Shown: in pieces, positions 48,134-58,662 of the stretch | Layout of the letters: the number at the start of each line of letters is the position of its first letter | Position numbering within the stretch: the stretch's first letter is position 1 | NCBI GenBank assembly: GCA_028714735.1 | Contig: JAQTLU010000009.1 | Coordinates: 60,858 to 124,857 of the forward strand | Direction of reading: 5' to 3' | From: Gallionellaceae bacterium | Lineage (GTDB): Bacteria > Pseudomonadota > Gammaproteobacteria > Burkholderiales > Thiobacillaceae | Length of the DNA: 64,000 nucleotides | The notes under the pieces: model-generated | Seen by the model: the letters and a program-made list of their open reading frames with translations, nothing else | The model's database searches: none | Told to the model about the DNA's origin: nothing | Translations under genes and position numbers: made by a program

Positions 48134-49618
48134 ATGTCGAACCTGACCCGTGAAGAGACCGAAGCCCTCATCGCCGAGGTGCTGGAAGTCTATCCCGAGA
48201 AGGCCAAGAAGGACCGCGCCAAGCACCTGGCCGTCAACGACCAGAGCGTCGAGCAGTCCAAGAAGTGCATCACCTCCAACCGCAAGTCCCTGCCGGGCGT
48301 CATGACCATCCGTGGTTGCGCCTACGCCGGCTCCAAGGGCGTGGTCTGGGGCCCGATCAAGGACATGATCCATATTTCCCACGGCCCGGTCGGCTGCGGT
48401 CAGTACTCCCGCGCCGGTCGCCGTAACTACTACGTCGGTACCACCGGCGTGAACACCTTCGGCACGATGAACTTCACCTCCGACTTCCAGGAGAAGGACA
48501 TCGTCTTCGGCGGCGACAAGAAGCTGGGCAAGCTGATCGAGGAGATCGAAGGCCTGTTCCCGCTCAACAAGGGTATCTCGGTGCAGTCCGAGTGCCCGAT
48601 CGGCCTCATCGGCGACGACATCGAAGCCGTGTCCAAGAAGGCTGCCGCTGCCTTCAACAAGCCGGTCGTGCCGGTTCGCTGCGAGGGTTTCCGCGGCGTC
48701 TCCCAGTCCCTCGGCCACCACATCGCCAACGACGCCATCCGCGACTGGGTGTTCGAGCGTGAAGGCAAGGATGCCCAGGCCTTCGAGCCCAGCCCCTATG
48801 ACGTCACCATCATCGGCGACTACAACATCGGCGGCGATGCCTGGTCCTCCCGCATCCTCCTCGAAGAGATGGGTCTGCGCGTGATCGCCCAGTGGTCCGG
48901 CGACGGCACCCTGGCCGAGATGGAAAACACCCCCAAGGCCAAGCTGAACCTGCTGCACTGCTACCGCTCGATGAACTACATCAGCCGGCACATGGAAGAG
49001 AAGTACGGTATCCCCTGGATCGAGTACAACTTCTTCGGCCCGACCAAGATCAACGAGTCGCTGCGCAAGATCGCCGCCTTCTTCGACGACAGCATCAAGG
49101 CCAAGTGCGAGGAAGTGATCGCCAAGTACCAGTCCATGGTCGATGCCGTGGTCGCCAAGTACAAGCCGCGTCTGACCGGCAAGCGGGTCATGCTCTACGT
49201 CGGCGGTCTGCGTCCGCGTCACGTGATCGGCTCCTACGAGGATCTGGGCATGGAAGTGGTCGGCACCGGCTACGAGTTCGGCCATGGCGACGACTACGAT
49301 CGTACGATCAAGGAAATGGGCAACTCCACCTTGTTGTATGACGACGTCACCGGCTTCGAATTCGAAGAGTTCGTCAAGAAGGTCAAGCCTGACCTGGTTG
49401 GCTCCGGCATCAAGGAAAAGTACATCTTCCAGAAGATGGGCATTCCCTTCCGCCAGATGCACTCCTGGGACTACTCCGGCCCCTACCACGGCTACGACGG
49501 CTTCGCCATCTTCGCCCGGGACATGGACATGACCCTGAACAACCCGTGCTGGCACAAGCTGACCCCGCCCTGGATGAAGCCGGCGGAAGAAGCCGAGCCT
49601 GTCGCCAAGGCTGCGTAA
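48134..49618 (+). CDS. nifD: NifD, MoFe protein alpha subunit
   Basis: 494 aa. P-cluster cysteines in [17 protein letters not shown] and [11 protein letters not shown]; FeMo-co ligands Cys in [11 protein letters not shown] and His in [16 protein letters not shown]. The sequence is Mo-type, not AnfD or VnfD (about 490 aa, with the usual [12 protein letters not shown]). Consensus GAAAGGAG ribosome site upstream. Confidence 0.98.
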   Translation: MSNLTREETEALIAEVLEVYPEKAKKDRAKHLAVNDQSVEQSKKCITSNRKSLPGVMTIRGCAYAGSKGVVWGPIKDMIHISHGPVGCGQYSRAGRRNYYVGTTGVNTFGTMNFTSDFQEKDIVFGGDKKLGKLIEEIEGLFPLNKGISVQSECPIGLIGDDIEAVSKKAAAAFNKPVVPVRCEGFRGVSQSLGHHIANDAIRDWVFEREGKDAQAFEPSPYDVTIIGDYNIGGDAWSSRILLEEMGLRVIAQWSGDGTLAEMENTPKAKLNLLHCYRSMNYISRHMEEKYGIPWIEYNFFGPTKINESLRKIAAFFDDSIKAKCEEVIAKYQSMVDAVVAKYKPRLTGKRVMLYVGGLRPRHVIGSYEDLGMEVVGTGYEFGHGDDYDRTIKEMGNSTLLYDDVTGFEFEEFVKKVKPDLVGSGIKEKYIFQKMGIPFRQMHSWDYSGPYHGYDGFAIFARDMDMTLNNPCWHKLTPPWMKPAEEAEPVAKAA

Positions 49619-49630
49619 GCAAGAAAGATG

Positions 49631-49650
49631 CGGGCGGCGAGCGCCGCCCG
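49631..49650 (+). other. hairpin in the nifD-nifK gap
   Basis: 8-bp GC stem CGGGCGGC/GCCGCCCG around GAGC, without T-run. Confidence 0.65.
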
Positions 49651-49700
49651 ATTGATCAACCTAGTGCCCGTGTCCGCAGATTGGCGGCTCGGGCTAGGAG

Positions 49701-51275
49701 ATGAAGATGCAAGTCGCTGAAGACATCAAGCCGTCCTACCCCCTGTTCCGGGACGACCAATACAAGGACATGCTCAAGGCCAAGGCCGAACAGTTCGAGG
49801 CCAAGGTTCCCCAGGACAAGATCGAAGAGACCTTCCAGTGGACCACCACGGTCGAGTACAAGGAACTCAACTTCAAGCGTGAAGCCCTGACGGTCAACCC
49901 CGCCAAGGCCTGCCAGCCGCTCGGCGCCGTGCTGTGCGCCCTGGGCTTCCACAAGACCCTGCCCTACGTGCACGGTTCGCAAGGTTGCGTGGCTTACTTC
50001 CGCACCTACTTCAACCGTCACTTCAAGGAGCCCATCTCCTGCGTGTCCGACTCCATGACGGAAGACGCGGCGGTGTTCGGCGGTCAGAAGAACATGTATG
50101 ACGGCCTGCCCAACGCCAAGGCGCTGTACAAGCCCGACATGATCGCTGTCTCCACCACCTGCATGGCTGAGGTGATCGGCGACGACCTTAACGCCTTCAT
50201 CGGCAACACCCGGAAGGAAGGGCACATCGAGAAGGATTTCCCGCTGCCCTACGCCCACACCCCGTCCTTCGTCGGCAGCCATGTCACCGGCTGGGACAAC
50301 ATGTTCGAAGGCATCATCCGCTACTTCACCCTGAACCACATGGAAGGCAAGGCGGTCGGCAGCAACGGCAAGATCAACATCGTGCCGGGCTTCGAGACCT
50401 ACCTGGGCAATTTCCGCGTCATCAAGCGCATGCTGACCGAGATGGGCGTGCCCTTCTCCATGCTGTCCGACCCGACCGAAGTGCTCGACACCCCGGCCGA
50501 CGGCACCTTCCGCATGTACGCCGGCGGCACCACCATGGATGAGGTCAAGGATGCGCCCAACGCCAAGACCACCTTCCTGCTCCAGCCGATGCAGCTGGAA
50601 AAGACCAAGAAGTTCGTCGAGGGCACCTGGAACCATGATGTGGCCAAGCTCAACATCCCCATGGGCCTGGAGTGGACCGACGAGTGGCTGATGAAGGTTT
50701 CCGAAGTCACCGGCCAGCCCATCCCCGAGTCCCTGGCCAAGGAACGTGGCCGCCTGGTCGACATGATGACCGACAGCCACACCTGGCTGCACGGCAAGAA
50801 GTTCGCCCTCTACGGCGATCCCGACTTCGTCATGGGCATGACCAAGTTCCTCATGGAACTGGGCGCCGAGCCCCTGCACATCCTGTGCAACAACGGTTCC
50901 AAGAAGTGGGCCAAGGCCATGCAGAAGGTCCTGGATGCTTCGCCCTACGGCGTCAATTCCAAGGTCTACCCGGGTTACGACCTGTGGCACATGCGCAGCC
51001 TGGTGTTCACCGATAAGCCTGACTTCCTGATCGGCAACAGCTACGGCAAGTTCATCCAGCGCGACACCCTGCACAAGGGCAAGGAATTCGAAGTGCCGCT
51101 GATCCGCCTCGGCTTCCCGATCTTCGACCGTCACCATCTGCACCGGATGACCACGATGGGTTACGAGGGCGCCATGTACATGCTCACCACCCTGGTGAAC
51201 TCCGTGCTGGAGCGTCTGGACGAGGAAACCCGCGGCATGGGCACGACCGACTACAACTACGACCTGGTCCGCTGA
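49701..51275 (+). CDS. nifK: NifK, MoFe protein beta subunit
   Basis: 524 aa. P-cluster cysteines in KACQPLGAVLC, HGSQGCVAYFRTY and STTCMAEVIGDD. It has the long N-terminal extension typical of Mo-nitrogenase NifK (KDMLKAKAEQFEAKVPQDKI). It ends GTTDYNYDLVR. Two ATG codons are in frame at the start (MKMQV); 49701 has the better GGAGATGA context. Confidence 0.98.
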   Translation: MKMQVAEDIKPSYPLFRDDQYKDMLKAKAEQFEAKVPQDKIEETFQWTTTVEYKELNFKREALTVNPAKACQPLGAVLCALGFHKTLPYVHGSQGCVAYFRTYFNRHFKEPISCVSDSMTEDAAVFGGQKNMYDGLPNAKALYKPDMIAVSTTCMAEVIGDDLNAFIGNTRKEGHIEKDFPLPYAHTPSFVGSHVTGWDNMFEGIIRYFTLNHMEGKAVGSNGKINIVPGFETYLGNFRVIKRMLTEMGVPFSMLSDPTEVLDTPADGTFRMYAGGTTMDEVKDAPNAKTTFLLQPMQLEKTKKFVEGTWNHDVAKLNIPMGLEWTDEWLMKVSEVTGQPIPESLAKERGRLVDMMTDSHTWLHGKKFALYGDPDFVMGMTKFLMELGAEPLHILCNNGSKKWAKAMQKVLDASPYGVNSKVYPGYDLWHMRSLVFTDKPDFLIGNSYGKFIQRDTLHKGKEFEVPLIRLGFPIFDRHHLHRMTTMGYEGAMYMLTTLVNSVLERLDEETRGMGTTDYNYDLVR

Positions 51276-51279
51276 CCAG

Positions 51280-51344
51280 GCGCAAGCGACAAGGTGCAAG
51301 GCACAAGGACGTTTCTTGAATCTTGCACCTTGAACCTTGCCACT
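51280..51344. repeat. heptad-phased CAAG/CTTG inverted repeat, copy C (nifK-nifT gap)
   Basis: Left heptads GCGCAAG, CGACAAG, GTGCAAG, GCACAAG; right heptads CTTGAAT, CTTGCAC, CTTGAAC, CTTGCCA. It fills the 82-nt gap and ends 13 bases before the nifT start. Confidence 0.78.
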
Positions 51345-51357
51345 CAAGGAGTCTGTT

Positions 51358-51582
51358 ATGGCCAACATCATGATACGGCGCGGCGACAAGGGCGAATATG
51401 TGTTCTACCTGCCCAAGCGCGACCTCGAGGACACCATCGTCTCGATGGAGTTCGACACCCCGGAAAAGTGGGGCGGCGAGATCAAGCTGAACAACGGCGG
51501 CGCGTATTTGATCGAGCCCCAGCCTGCGCCCGAACGCCTGCCCTACTCAGTGCGCGCCAAGCGCCTTGATGCGGCGGAATGA
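51358..51582 (+). CDS. nifT: NifT/FixU small nif protein
   Basis: 74 aa. NIMIRRGDKGEYVFYLPKRD, DTPEKWGGEIKLNNGGAYLI and YSVRAKRL match NifT/FixU. The function is unknown; it is dispensable in Klebsiella and Azotobacter. AAGGAG lies upstream. Confidence 0.92.
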   Translation: MANIMIRRGDKGEYVFYLPKRDLEDTIVSMEFDTPEKWGGEIKLNNGGAYLIEPQPAPERLPYSVRAKRLDAAE

Positions 51583-51597
51583 ACGAAAGGAACTGAA

Positions 51598-51792
51598 ATG
51601 GCACTGAAAATCGTAGCCGACCTGTGTACCTCCTGCGGCGATTGCGAACCCGATTGCCCGACCGAGTCGATCAAGCCCAAGAAGGGCGTTTACGTCATCA
51701 ACGTGGATACCTGCACCGAATGCGAGGGCGATTTCGACAAGCCCAAGTGTGTCGAGCTGTGCCCGGTCGACGACTGCATCATTTCTGTTTGA
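51598..51792 (+). CDS. 2[4Fe-4S] ferredoxin downstream of nifT
   Basis: 64 aa. Cluster motifs CTSCGDCEPDCP and C-x2-C-x8-C-x3-CP (CTECEGDFDKPKCVELCP). It resembles FdxN-type nif ferredoxins and probably carries electrons to NifH. AAAGGAACTGAA upstream supplies the ribosome site. Confidence 0.92.
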   Translation: MALKIVADLCTSCGDCEPDCPTESIKPKKGVYVINVDTCTECEGDFDKPKCVELCPVDDCIISV

Positions 51793-51801
51793 GCATCACC
51801 C

Positions 51802-51831
51802 GGCAGGTGCGGGCCCAAGTCCGCTCCTGCC
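51802..51831 (+). other. hairpin between ferredoxin and nafY
   Basis: Stem GGCAGG-GCGG with CCGC-CCTGCC around an 8-nt loop; no T-run. Confidence 0.55.
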
Positions 51832-51855
51832 CCCCGGATTACTAGGAGTCACGCC

Positions 51856-52557
51856 ATGACCACCATCACCAAAGGCGCCGCGTTGCGCATCGCCCTGGCC
51901 GCCAAGGCTCTGGAAGAGGTTGAACCGCGTGCCTTCACCATCAAGCTGGCCGAGAAGCTCGGCCTGCCCATCACCGAGGACAAGCTCGCCAACATCACCG
52001 TGGCCGACATCAAGCTGCTGCTCACCGGCGAGGAGACCATCGAACCGGATCAGGACATGGCCTCGATCAAGCTCGCGGTGCGCTACCTGTGGGGCGAGAA
52101 CGGCGACGACGCCGATGTGCCCAAGCCCGAGGCCTATGTCGACGGCGAACTGTCCGACAGCCTGCGCGTCGCCGTGGCCTCCAATACCGGCGAGAACCTC
52201 GACGGCCACTTCGGTTCGGCGCCGCGCTTCCTGGTCTATCAGGTCGGCAAGACCGCGATCAAGCTGGTCGATGTCCGCGCCACCTTGATTGCCGACGAGG
52301 CCGAGGACAAGAACGTCGCCCGCTCGCAACTGATCAACGACTGCCAGATCGTCTACGTCCAGTCGATCGGTGGCCCGGCCGCCGCCAAGGTGGTGCGCGC
52401 CGGCGTGCATCCGGTCAAGATCCCGACGGTCACTCCGGCCCGCGAGGCGATCGCCCGCCTGCAGGCCGTGCTCGACGCGCCGCCGCCCTGGCTGGCCAAG
52501 ATCATGGGTGTCGAGGCCAGGAGCCTGGCCCAGTTCGCCACCGAGGAAGAAGACTGA
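51856..52557 (+). CDS. nafY: NafY-type nitrogenase accessory factor
   Basis: 233 aa. The N-terminal helical domain (about 1-95, LRIALAAKALEEVEPRAFTI) and the C-terminal NifX-like FeMo-co-binding domain (about 100-215, SNTGENLDGHFGSAPRFLVY with the conserved His, SIGGPAAAKVVRAGVHPVKI) give the NafY architecture rather than NifX alone. NafY holds apo-NifDK open and delivers FeMo-co. Its stop overlaps the next start (TGATG). Confidence 0.88.
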   Translation: MTTITKGAALRIALAAKALEEVEPRAFTIKLAEKLGLPITEDKLANITVADIKLLLTGEETIEPDQDMASIKLAVRYLWGENGDDADVPKPEAYVDGELSDSLRVAVASNTGENLDGHFGSAPRFLVYQVGKTAIKLVDVRATLIADEAEDKNVARSQLINDCQIVYVQSIGGPAAAKVVRAGVHPVKIPTVTPAREAIARLQAVLDAPPPWLAKIMGVEARSLAQFATEEED

Positions 52558-52826
52558 TGATTGCCGACGACGTCCTTGCCAAGGTGGTCGCCCAGGTCGA
52601 CGCCGTCGGCCTCGGCGAGGCCACGGTCACGGCCCTGCGCCAGGCCTGGCCGGACATCCACTTCACCTGGTGCTCCGAAGACGACATTCCCGGCCGGCTG
52701 ATGCCCGTGGCCGTGGGCGCCGGTTACGGTGTCTATCTGGTCGGCGGCGCCGAACACTGTGTCGCCTTTACCGATCATCTGGAAGCCGCCACCGGCCTGG
52801 TGCTGGCCAGCGAGTCCGAAGACTGA
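52557..52826 (+). CDS. small acidic protein linked to nafY
   Basis: 89 aa, soluble and acidic: VGLGEATVTALRQAWPDIHF, WCSEDDIPGRLMPVAVGAGY, VYLVGGAEHCVAFTDHLEAA. It resembles the small uncharacterised proteins (DUF6129-like, from memory) that follow nafY or nifX genes in nif clusters. It is coupled to nafY by a 1-nt overlap. The function is unknown. Confidence 0.75.
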   Translation: MIADDVLAKVVAQVDAVGLGEATVTALRQAWPDIHFTWCSEDDIPGRLMPVAVGAGYGVYLVGGAEHCVAFTDHLEAATGLVLASESED

Positions 52827-52838
52827 GGAGTTTTCGCC

Positions 52839-53675
52839 ATGGGGCCTGGCAACCGTCTGTCTAGCGTTATGAAGCAAACAGATATAACGGGTCCTGTGCT
52901 GGGTGCCTGCCCAGGTCGACCAGCGAGGTTCGGCCCCGGCTTGTTGGAGAAAGTCGCCGAGCTGGGATCGTTGCGCGATGCCGCTGCCACGCTGGGGCTG
53001 GAAGAAAGACTGGCCTGGAACTACCTGGTGGGGGCCAACAACCTGTCCGATCAGCCGCTGCTCTGCGCTCTGGCCGAAAACCCGGCTCCCACCCCCCATG
53101 CCCAACGTTTGCTGGGCCGCACCGAGGCCCTTGTGCTCGCCTTCGAGGATTTTCTCGCGGCGCCTGGAGGGGGGGCCTTCAATCAGTTCCAGTTACGCCA
53201 CCAGTTCCTGCGCCGGCTGGAGGCACGAACCAGCGCCCGCAACCAGTTATATTGCCGGGTGCATTCGGTGTTGAGGGAGCGCGTCAATGCCGTGGTCACC
53301 CTGGAACTGGGCGGCGGCGACCGCCTGGCTGCCCATATCACCACGCATAGCGCCGAGGAACTCGGCCTGGTCGCCGGGCGCGCCTGCCATGCCCTGATCG
53401 ATCCGGCCTGGGTGGAAGTGCGCCCGGATTCCCCGTCCGGCTGGAATATTCGCCACAATTGCCTGCGCGGCCGGGTGGTGCGCTGTGTGGACGATCCGGT
53501 GGACGCCGAGGTGGCGATCGAACTGGCCGGCGGGCGTATCGTGCTCGCCTCGATGACCCGCGCCGAGATGGCCGAGAAGGGCATCCGCCTAGGACAACCT
53601 GCGCATGCCCTGATCCAGGCCTCACAGATCATCCTGGCGGTCGACGAACCCTGTGCCGGAAAAGCGCCTGCGTAA
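52839..53675 (+). CDS. ModE paralogue with altered DNA-binding wing and two Mop domains
   Basis: 278 aa from ATG 52839 (GAGGAG upstream). The N-terminal part resembles the ModE helix-turn-helix (LLEKVAELGSLRDAAATLGL, NYLVGANNLSDQPLLCAL) but lacks the Gly/Arg-rich wing of ModE (GGRRGGGSQLT in the paralogue at 54388). Two molybdate-binding Mop domains follow (ARTSARNQLYCRVHSV; WNIRHNCLRGRVVRCVDDPV). Molybdate binding is likely, operator binding doubtful. A ModE-box-like dyad overlaps the N terminus (52865-52889), so GTG 52896 is an alternative start. Confidence 0.75.
   Translation: MGPGNRLSSVMKQTDITGPVLGACPGRPARFGPGLLEKVAELGSLRDAAATLGLEERLAWNYLVGANNLSDQPLLCALAENPAPTPHAQRLLGRTEALVLAFEDFLAAPGGGAFNQFQLRHQFLRRLEARTSARNQLYCRVHSVLRERVNAVVTLELGGGDRLAAHITTHSAEELGLVAGRACHALIDPAWVEVRPDSPSGWNIRHNCLRGRVVRCVDDPVDAEVAIELAGGRIVLASMTRAEMAEKGIRLGQPAHALIQASQIILAVDEPCAGKAPA
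52865..52889. promoter_or_regulatory. ModE-box-like dyad at the start of the ModE paralogue
   Basis: CGTTAT at 52865-52870 and ATAACG at 52884-52889 flank 13 bp; the clear box at 54233-54256 has 12 bp between the same hexamers. Confidence 0.4.
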
Positions 53676-53707
53676 TGGCCCGGCGACCGCTCATGCCGAA
53701 AGCGTGC

Positions 53708-54136
53708 TCAGCCCTTGGTCGCCAGGATCACGTGCGAGGCCTTGACGATGGCCGAGACCGGCGTGCCGATGTCGAGGCCCAGAGACTCGGCGCTTTCGTT
53801 GGTGATGATCGCGTTCACAGTCAGGCCGCCGGAAGTTTGCATGGTCACCTCGGTGTTCACCGCGCCCTTCACCAGGCGGCTGACGCTGCCGCGCAGGTGG
53901 TTGCGGGCGCTGGTCTTCAGCCCGGCGTCGTTGGTCATCAGGATCACCCAGGGCGCCTTGATCAGGGCGGTAGCGAGGTTGCCCTCGTGCAGGCCGAGTT
54001 CCTTGACGCTGCCCATGGTGACGATGGAAACGATACGGTCGCCGCTGTTCAGGGTCAGTTCGACCTCGGCATTGACCGGGCCGGCGATCACCGAGGTGAC
54101 CTTGCCTTCAAACTGGTTGCGCGCGCTGCTTTTCAT
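53708..54136 (-). CDS. modG: ModG-type molbindin (two Mop domains)
   Basis: 142 aa with two tandem Mop domains: SSARNQFEGKVTSVIAGPVN with DRIVSIVTMGSVKELGLHEG, and TSARNHLRGSVSRLVKGAVN with NAIITNESAESLGLDIGTP. Molbindins assemble as trimers and store molybdate in the cytoplasm. It is divergent from modE, with a ModE box in the shared control region. Confidence 0.92.
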   Translation of the reverse strand: MKSSARNQFEGKVTSVIAGPVNAEVELTLNSGDRIVSIVTMGSVKELGLHEGNLATALIKAPWVILMTNDAGLKTSARNHLRGSVSRLVKGAVNTEVTMQTSGGLTVNAIITNESAESLGLDIGTPVSAIVKASHVILATKG

Positions 54137-54232
54137 GCTGGTTGCTCCTTACAGGTTGTTGCGGAAGTCTTCTCCCCCACTCGGGTTTGGAGTGTAGTGC
54201 GAAAGATCGGCCCACGCTGGGAAAAAACGCTT

Positions 54233-54256
54233 CGTTATGTAGTTGGCTATATAACG
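54233..54256. promoter_or_regulatory. ModE box between modG and modE
   Basis: Arms CGTTATGTA and TATATAACG around a 6-bp spacer match the Escherichia coli-type ModE operator in all but one arm position. It ends 16 bp upstream of the -24 element of the modE sigma-54 promoter. Confidence 0.8.
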
Positions 54257-54270
54257 CTTGCATGCCTTTC

Positions 54271-54285
54271 TGGCACACACCTTGC
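54271..54285 (+). promoter_or_regulatory. sigma-54 promoter upstream of modE
   Basis: TGGCACACACCTTGC has GG-N10-GC spacing and near-consensus elements, 103 bp before the modE ATG. No NifA site was found by eye in the 150 bp upstream. Confidence 0.7.
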
Positions 54286-54387
54286 ATGGTCATAAGCCTG
54301 CCAATCAGGCCACGCAGCCTAAACATGATTTTCATGGCGACTTTTTTCGCAATCCGTTATGGTGTACTGCTACATAGGTAAAAACCC

Positions 54388-55972
<1,585 letters not shown>

Positions 55973-55990
55973 CAGACCGGGCAGACGCCG

Positions 55991-56665
55991 ATGCTCAGCG
56001 ACACCAATCTGGCCGCGATCCTGCTGACGCTGAAGTTGGCGACGATCGTCACGGTTCTGTTGCTGCTCATCGGCACGCCGATCGCCTGGTGGCTGGCCCG
56101 TACCCGGTCGTGGTGGAAAGGCCCGATCAGCGCGGTGGTGGCCTTGCCCATCGTGCTGCCGCCGTCGGTGCTGGGCTTCTACCTGCTCATCGCCATGGGT
56201 CCGAACGGTCCGGTCGGCCAGTTCACCCAAAGCCTCGGGCTGGGCACCCTGCCATTCACCTTTCCCGGCCTGGTGGTGGCCTCCGTCTTCTACTCCATGC
56301 CCTTCGTGGTGCAACCGATCCAGAACGCCTTCGAGGCCCTGGGCGAGCGCCCCCTGGAGGCGGCGGCCACCCTCCGGGCCGGGCCGCTCGACCGCTTCTT
56401 CACGGTCGCCGTGCCCCTGGCCAAGCCCGGCTTCCTGACCGCCAGCGTGCTCGGCTTCGCCCACACGGTGGGCGAATTCGGCGTGGTGCTGATGATCGGC
56501 GGCAACATTCCGGGCGTCACCCGGGTCGTCTCGGTACAGATCTACGACCATGTCGAGGCGCTCGAATACGCCGAGGCCCACCTCCTGGCCGGCATCATGC
56601 TGGTGTTCTCCTTCCTGGTCCTGCTGGCCATGTATCTGACCAACCCGACCAGGGCGCGCCAATGA
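55991..56665 (+). CDS. modB: molybdate ABC transporter permease
   Basis: 224 aa with five TM helices. [20 protein letters not shown] and the coupling EAA motif ([20 protein letters not shown]) are typical of ModB. The stop overlaps the modC ATG by 4 nt. Confidence 0.95.
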   Translation: MLSDTNLAAILLTLKLATIVTVLLLLIGTPIAWWLARTRSWWKGPISAVVALPIVLPPSVLGFYLLIAMGPNGPVGQFTQSLGLGTLPFTFPGLVVASVFYSMPFVVQPIQNAFEALGERPLEAAATLRAGPLDRFFTVAVPLAKPGFLTASVLGFAHTVGEFGVVLMIGGNIPGVTRVVSVQIYDHVEALEYAEAHLLAGIMLVFSFLVLLAMYLTNPTRARQ

Positions 56666-57738
56666 GCACCATCAAGGCCCGCTTCGCCCTCGGCTTCACC
56701 GAATTCAGCCTGGCCGTCGACCTGGAACTGCCCGCCCGCGGCGTCACCGCGCTGTTCGGCCACTCCGGTTCCGGCAAGACCACCCTCCTGCGCTGCATCG
56801 CCGGACTGGAACGCGCGCCCGGCGGCTACCTGAGCGTCGCCGGCGAGGTCTGGCAGGATGGCGACCACTTCCTGCCCACGCACAAGCGCCCGCTCGGCTA
56901 TGTCTTCCAGGAGGCCAGCCTGTTTCCCCACATGACGGTGCGCAACAACCTGGAATACGGCCGCAAGCGGGTCGCCGCCGGCGACGTCAACAAGGTTTCG
57001 CTGGACCAGGCCATCGAACTGCTCGGCATCGGCCACCTGCTGGCGCGCCGGCCGGATCGGTTGTCCGGCGGCGAGCGGCAGCGGGTGGCCATCGCCCGCG
57101 CCCTGGCGCTGAGCCCGAAGATACTGCTCATGGACGAGCCCCTGGCGGCGCTCGACCTGGCCCGCAAGCAGGAAATCCTGCCTTACCTGGAACGCCTGCA
57201 CGACGAACTGGAGATCCCCATCCTCTACGTCAGCCATTCCCCCGACGAGGTGGCGCGCCTGGCCGACTACATCGTCGCCATGGAAGGCGGCCGTGCGGTG
57301 GCGGAAGGGCCGCTGGCCGAGACGCTGGCCCGCCTGGACCTGCCCATCCGCCTGGGCGAGGACGCCGGCGTGGTGATCGACGCGGCGGTGGGCGAGCGCG
57401 ATGAGGCCTGGCATCTGGTCCGGGCCGATTTCGCCGGCGGCAGCGTGTGGGTGCGCGATACCGGGCTGCCTGCCGGCCACGCTGTCCGGGTGCGTATCCT
57501 GGCCCGCGACGTCAGCCTGTCCCTGGCGCATCAGGAGGACACCAGCATACTCAACCTGCTGCAGGGCACGGTGACTGCCATGGCCGACGACGTCCATCCG
57601 GCCCTGGCCCTGGTCCGGGCCGAGGTCGGCGGCACCGCCATCGTCGCCCGGGTGACCAGGCGATCCGCTGCGGCGCTCGGACTTGCCGCCGGTCAGCCGG
57701 TCTGGCTCCAGATCAAGGCCGTGGCCCTGATCGGCTGA
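56662..57738 (+). CDS. modC: molybdate ABC transporter ATP-binding protein
   Basis: 358 aa. Walker [11 protein letters not shown]-loop [14 protein letters not shown], signature LSGGERQRV, Walker [12 protein letters not shown], and a C-terminal Mop/TOBE domain (about 290-355, [20 protein letters not shown]) through which ModC can be inhibited by molybdate. Confidence 0.95.
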   Translation: MSTIKARFALGFTEFSLAVDLELPARGVTALFGHSGSGKTTLLRCIAGLERAPGGYLSVAGEVWQDGDHFLPTHKRPLGYVFQEASLFPHMTVRNNLEYGRKRVAAGDVNKVSLDQAIELLGIGHLLARRPDRLSGGERQRVAIARALALSPKILLMDEPLAALDLARKQEILPYLERLHDELEIPILYVSHSPDEVARLADYIVAMEGGRAVAEGPLAETLARLDLPIRLGEDAGVVIDAAVGERDEAWHLVRADFAGGSVWVRDTGLPAGHAVRVRILARDVSLSLAHQEDTSILNLLQGTVTAMADDVHPALALVRAEVGGTAIVARVTRRSAAALGLAAGQPVWLQIKAVALIG

Positions 57739-57742
57739 TGCC

Positions 57743-58582
57743 ATGACACCTGCCCTGTCCGACGAAGCCCTGGCCCGACTGCTCGCCGAGGACGCGCCCT
57801 ACGGCGACCTCACCACCGACCAGATCGGCATCGGCGACCACCCGGCCGCGCTGACCTTCAGCGCCCGCACCGCCATGACCGTGTGCGGCACCGAGGAGGC
57901 CGCCCGGATGTTCGAGCTGGCCGGCGCGCGCGTCCGCATCGCCGCGCCCTCCGGCACCGCCACCGACGGCCTGCTGCTCGCCGCCGAGGGCAGCGCCGCC
58001 ACCCTGCACCGGGTCTGGAAGACCGCGCAGGTGCTGGTCGAGCTCTACTCCGGCATCGCCAGCGGCGCCGCTGCGATCATCGGCACGCTGCGCGCCGCCG
58101 GTATGACCACGCCGCTGGCCTGTACCCGCAAGCACTTTCCCGGCACCAAGGCCATGGCCGTCAAGGCGGTCCGCTGCGGCGGCGCCGGCATGCACCGCCT
58201 GGGCCTGTCGGAAACCCTGCTGCTGTTCCACGAGCACCGCCTGTTCCTGGACGAAGCCGCGGCCGAGACGGTGGCCCGGTTGCGCAGCGCCCTGCCGGAA
58301 CGGCAACTGGTGGTCGAGGTCTCGGATGCCGATGAGGCCCTGGTCTGGGCCGAGGCGGGCGTCCCGGTGTTGCAACTGGAACGATTCACACCCGACCAGG
58401 TGGCTACCCTCAAGGCAGACCTTGCCGCGCACGGCCTGGCGCCGGTCCTCGCCATTGCCGGCGGCGTGCATGTCGGCAACGCCGTCGCCTACGCGCGGGC
58501 GGGTGCCGGCCTTCTGGTCAGCTCGGCGCCCTACTATGCCCAGCCCAGGGACGTGAAAGTCGTTTTCGAACGAGCGGGTTGA
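57743..58582 (+). CDS. modD: ModD, quinolinate phosphoribosyltransferase-like protein
   Basis: 279 aa. The fold of nicotinate-nucleotide pyrophosphorylase (NadC) is evident: LLAEDAPYGDLTTDQIGIGD, CTRKHFPGTKAMAVKAVRCG, HRLGLSETLLLFHEHRLF. The separate ModD subfamily occurs at the end of mod operons of diazotrophs; its reaction is unknown. It is 4 nt after modC and convergent with the HdrC-like gene. Confidence 0.9.
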   Translation: MTPALSDEALARLLAEDAPYGDLTTDQIGIGDHPAALTFSARTAMTVCGTEEAARMFELAGARVRIAAPSGTATDGLLLAAEGSAATLHRVWKTAQVLVELYSGIASGAAAIIGTLRAAGMTTPLACTRKHFPGTKAMAVKAVRCGGAGMHRLGLSETLLLFHEHRLFLDEAAAETVARLRSALPERQLVVEVSDADEALVWAEAGVPVLQLERFTPDQVATLKADLAAHGLAPVLAIAGGVHVGNAVAYARAGAGLLVSSAPYYAQPRDVKVVFERAG

Positions 58583-58662
58583 CGAAGCCGCCGCCATTGG
58601 CGGAGCGACTGTGCCAGCGCGCGCTTCGACCACCGCTGGCCCTAGTGCCAGGCCATCTTCCC

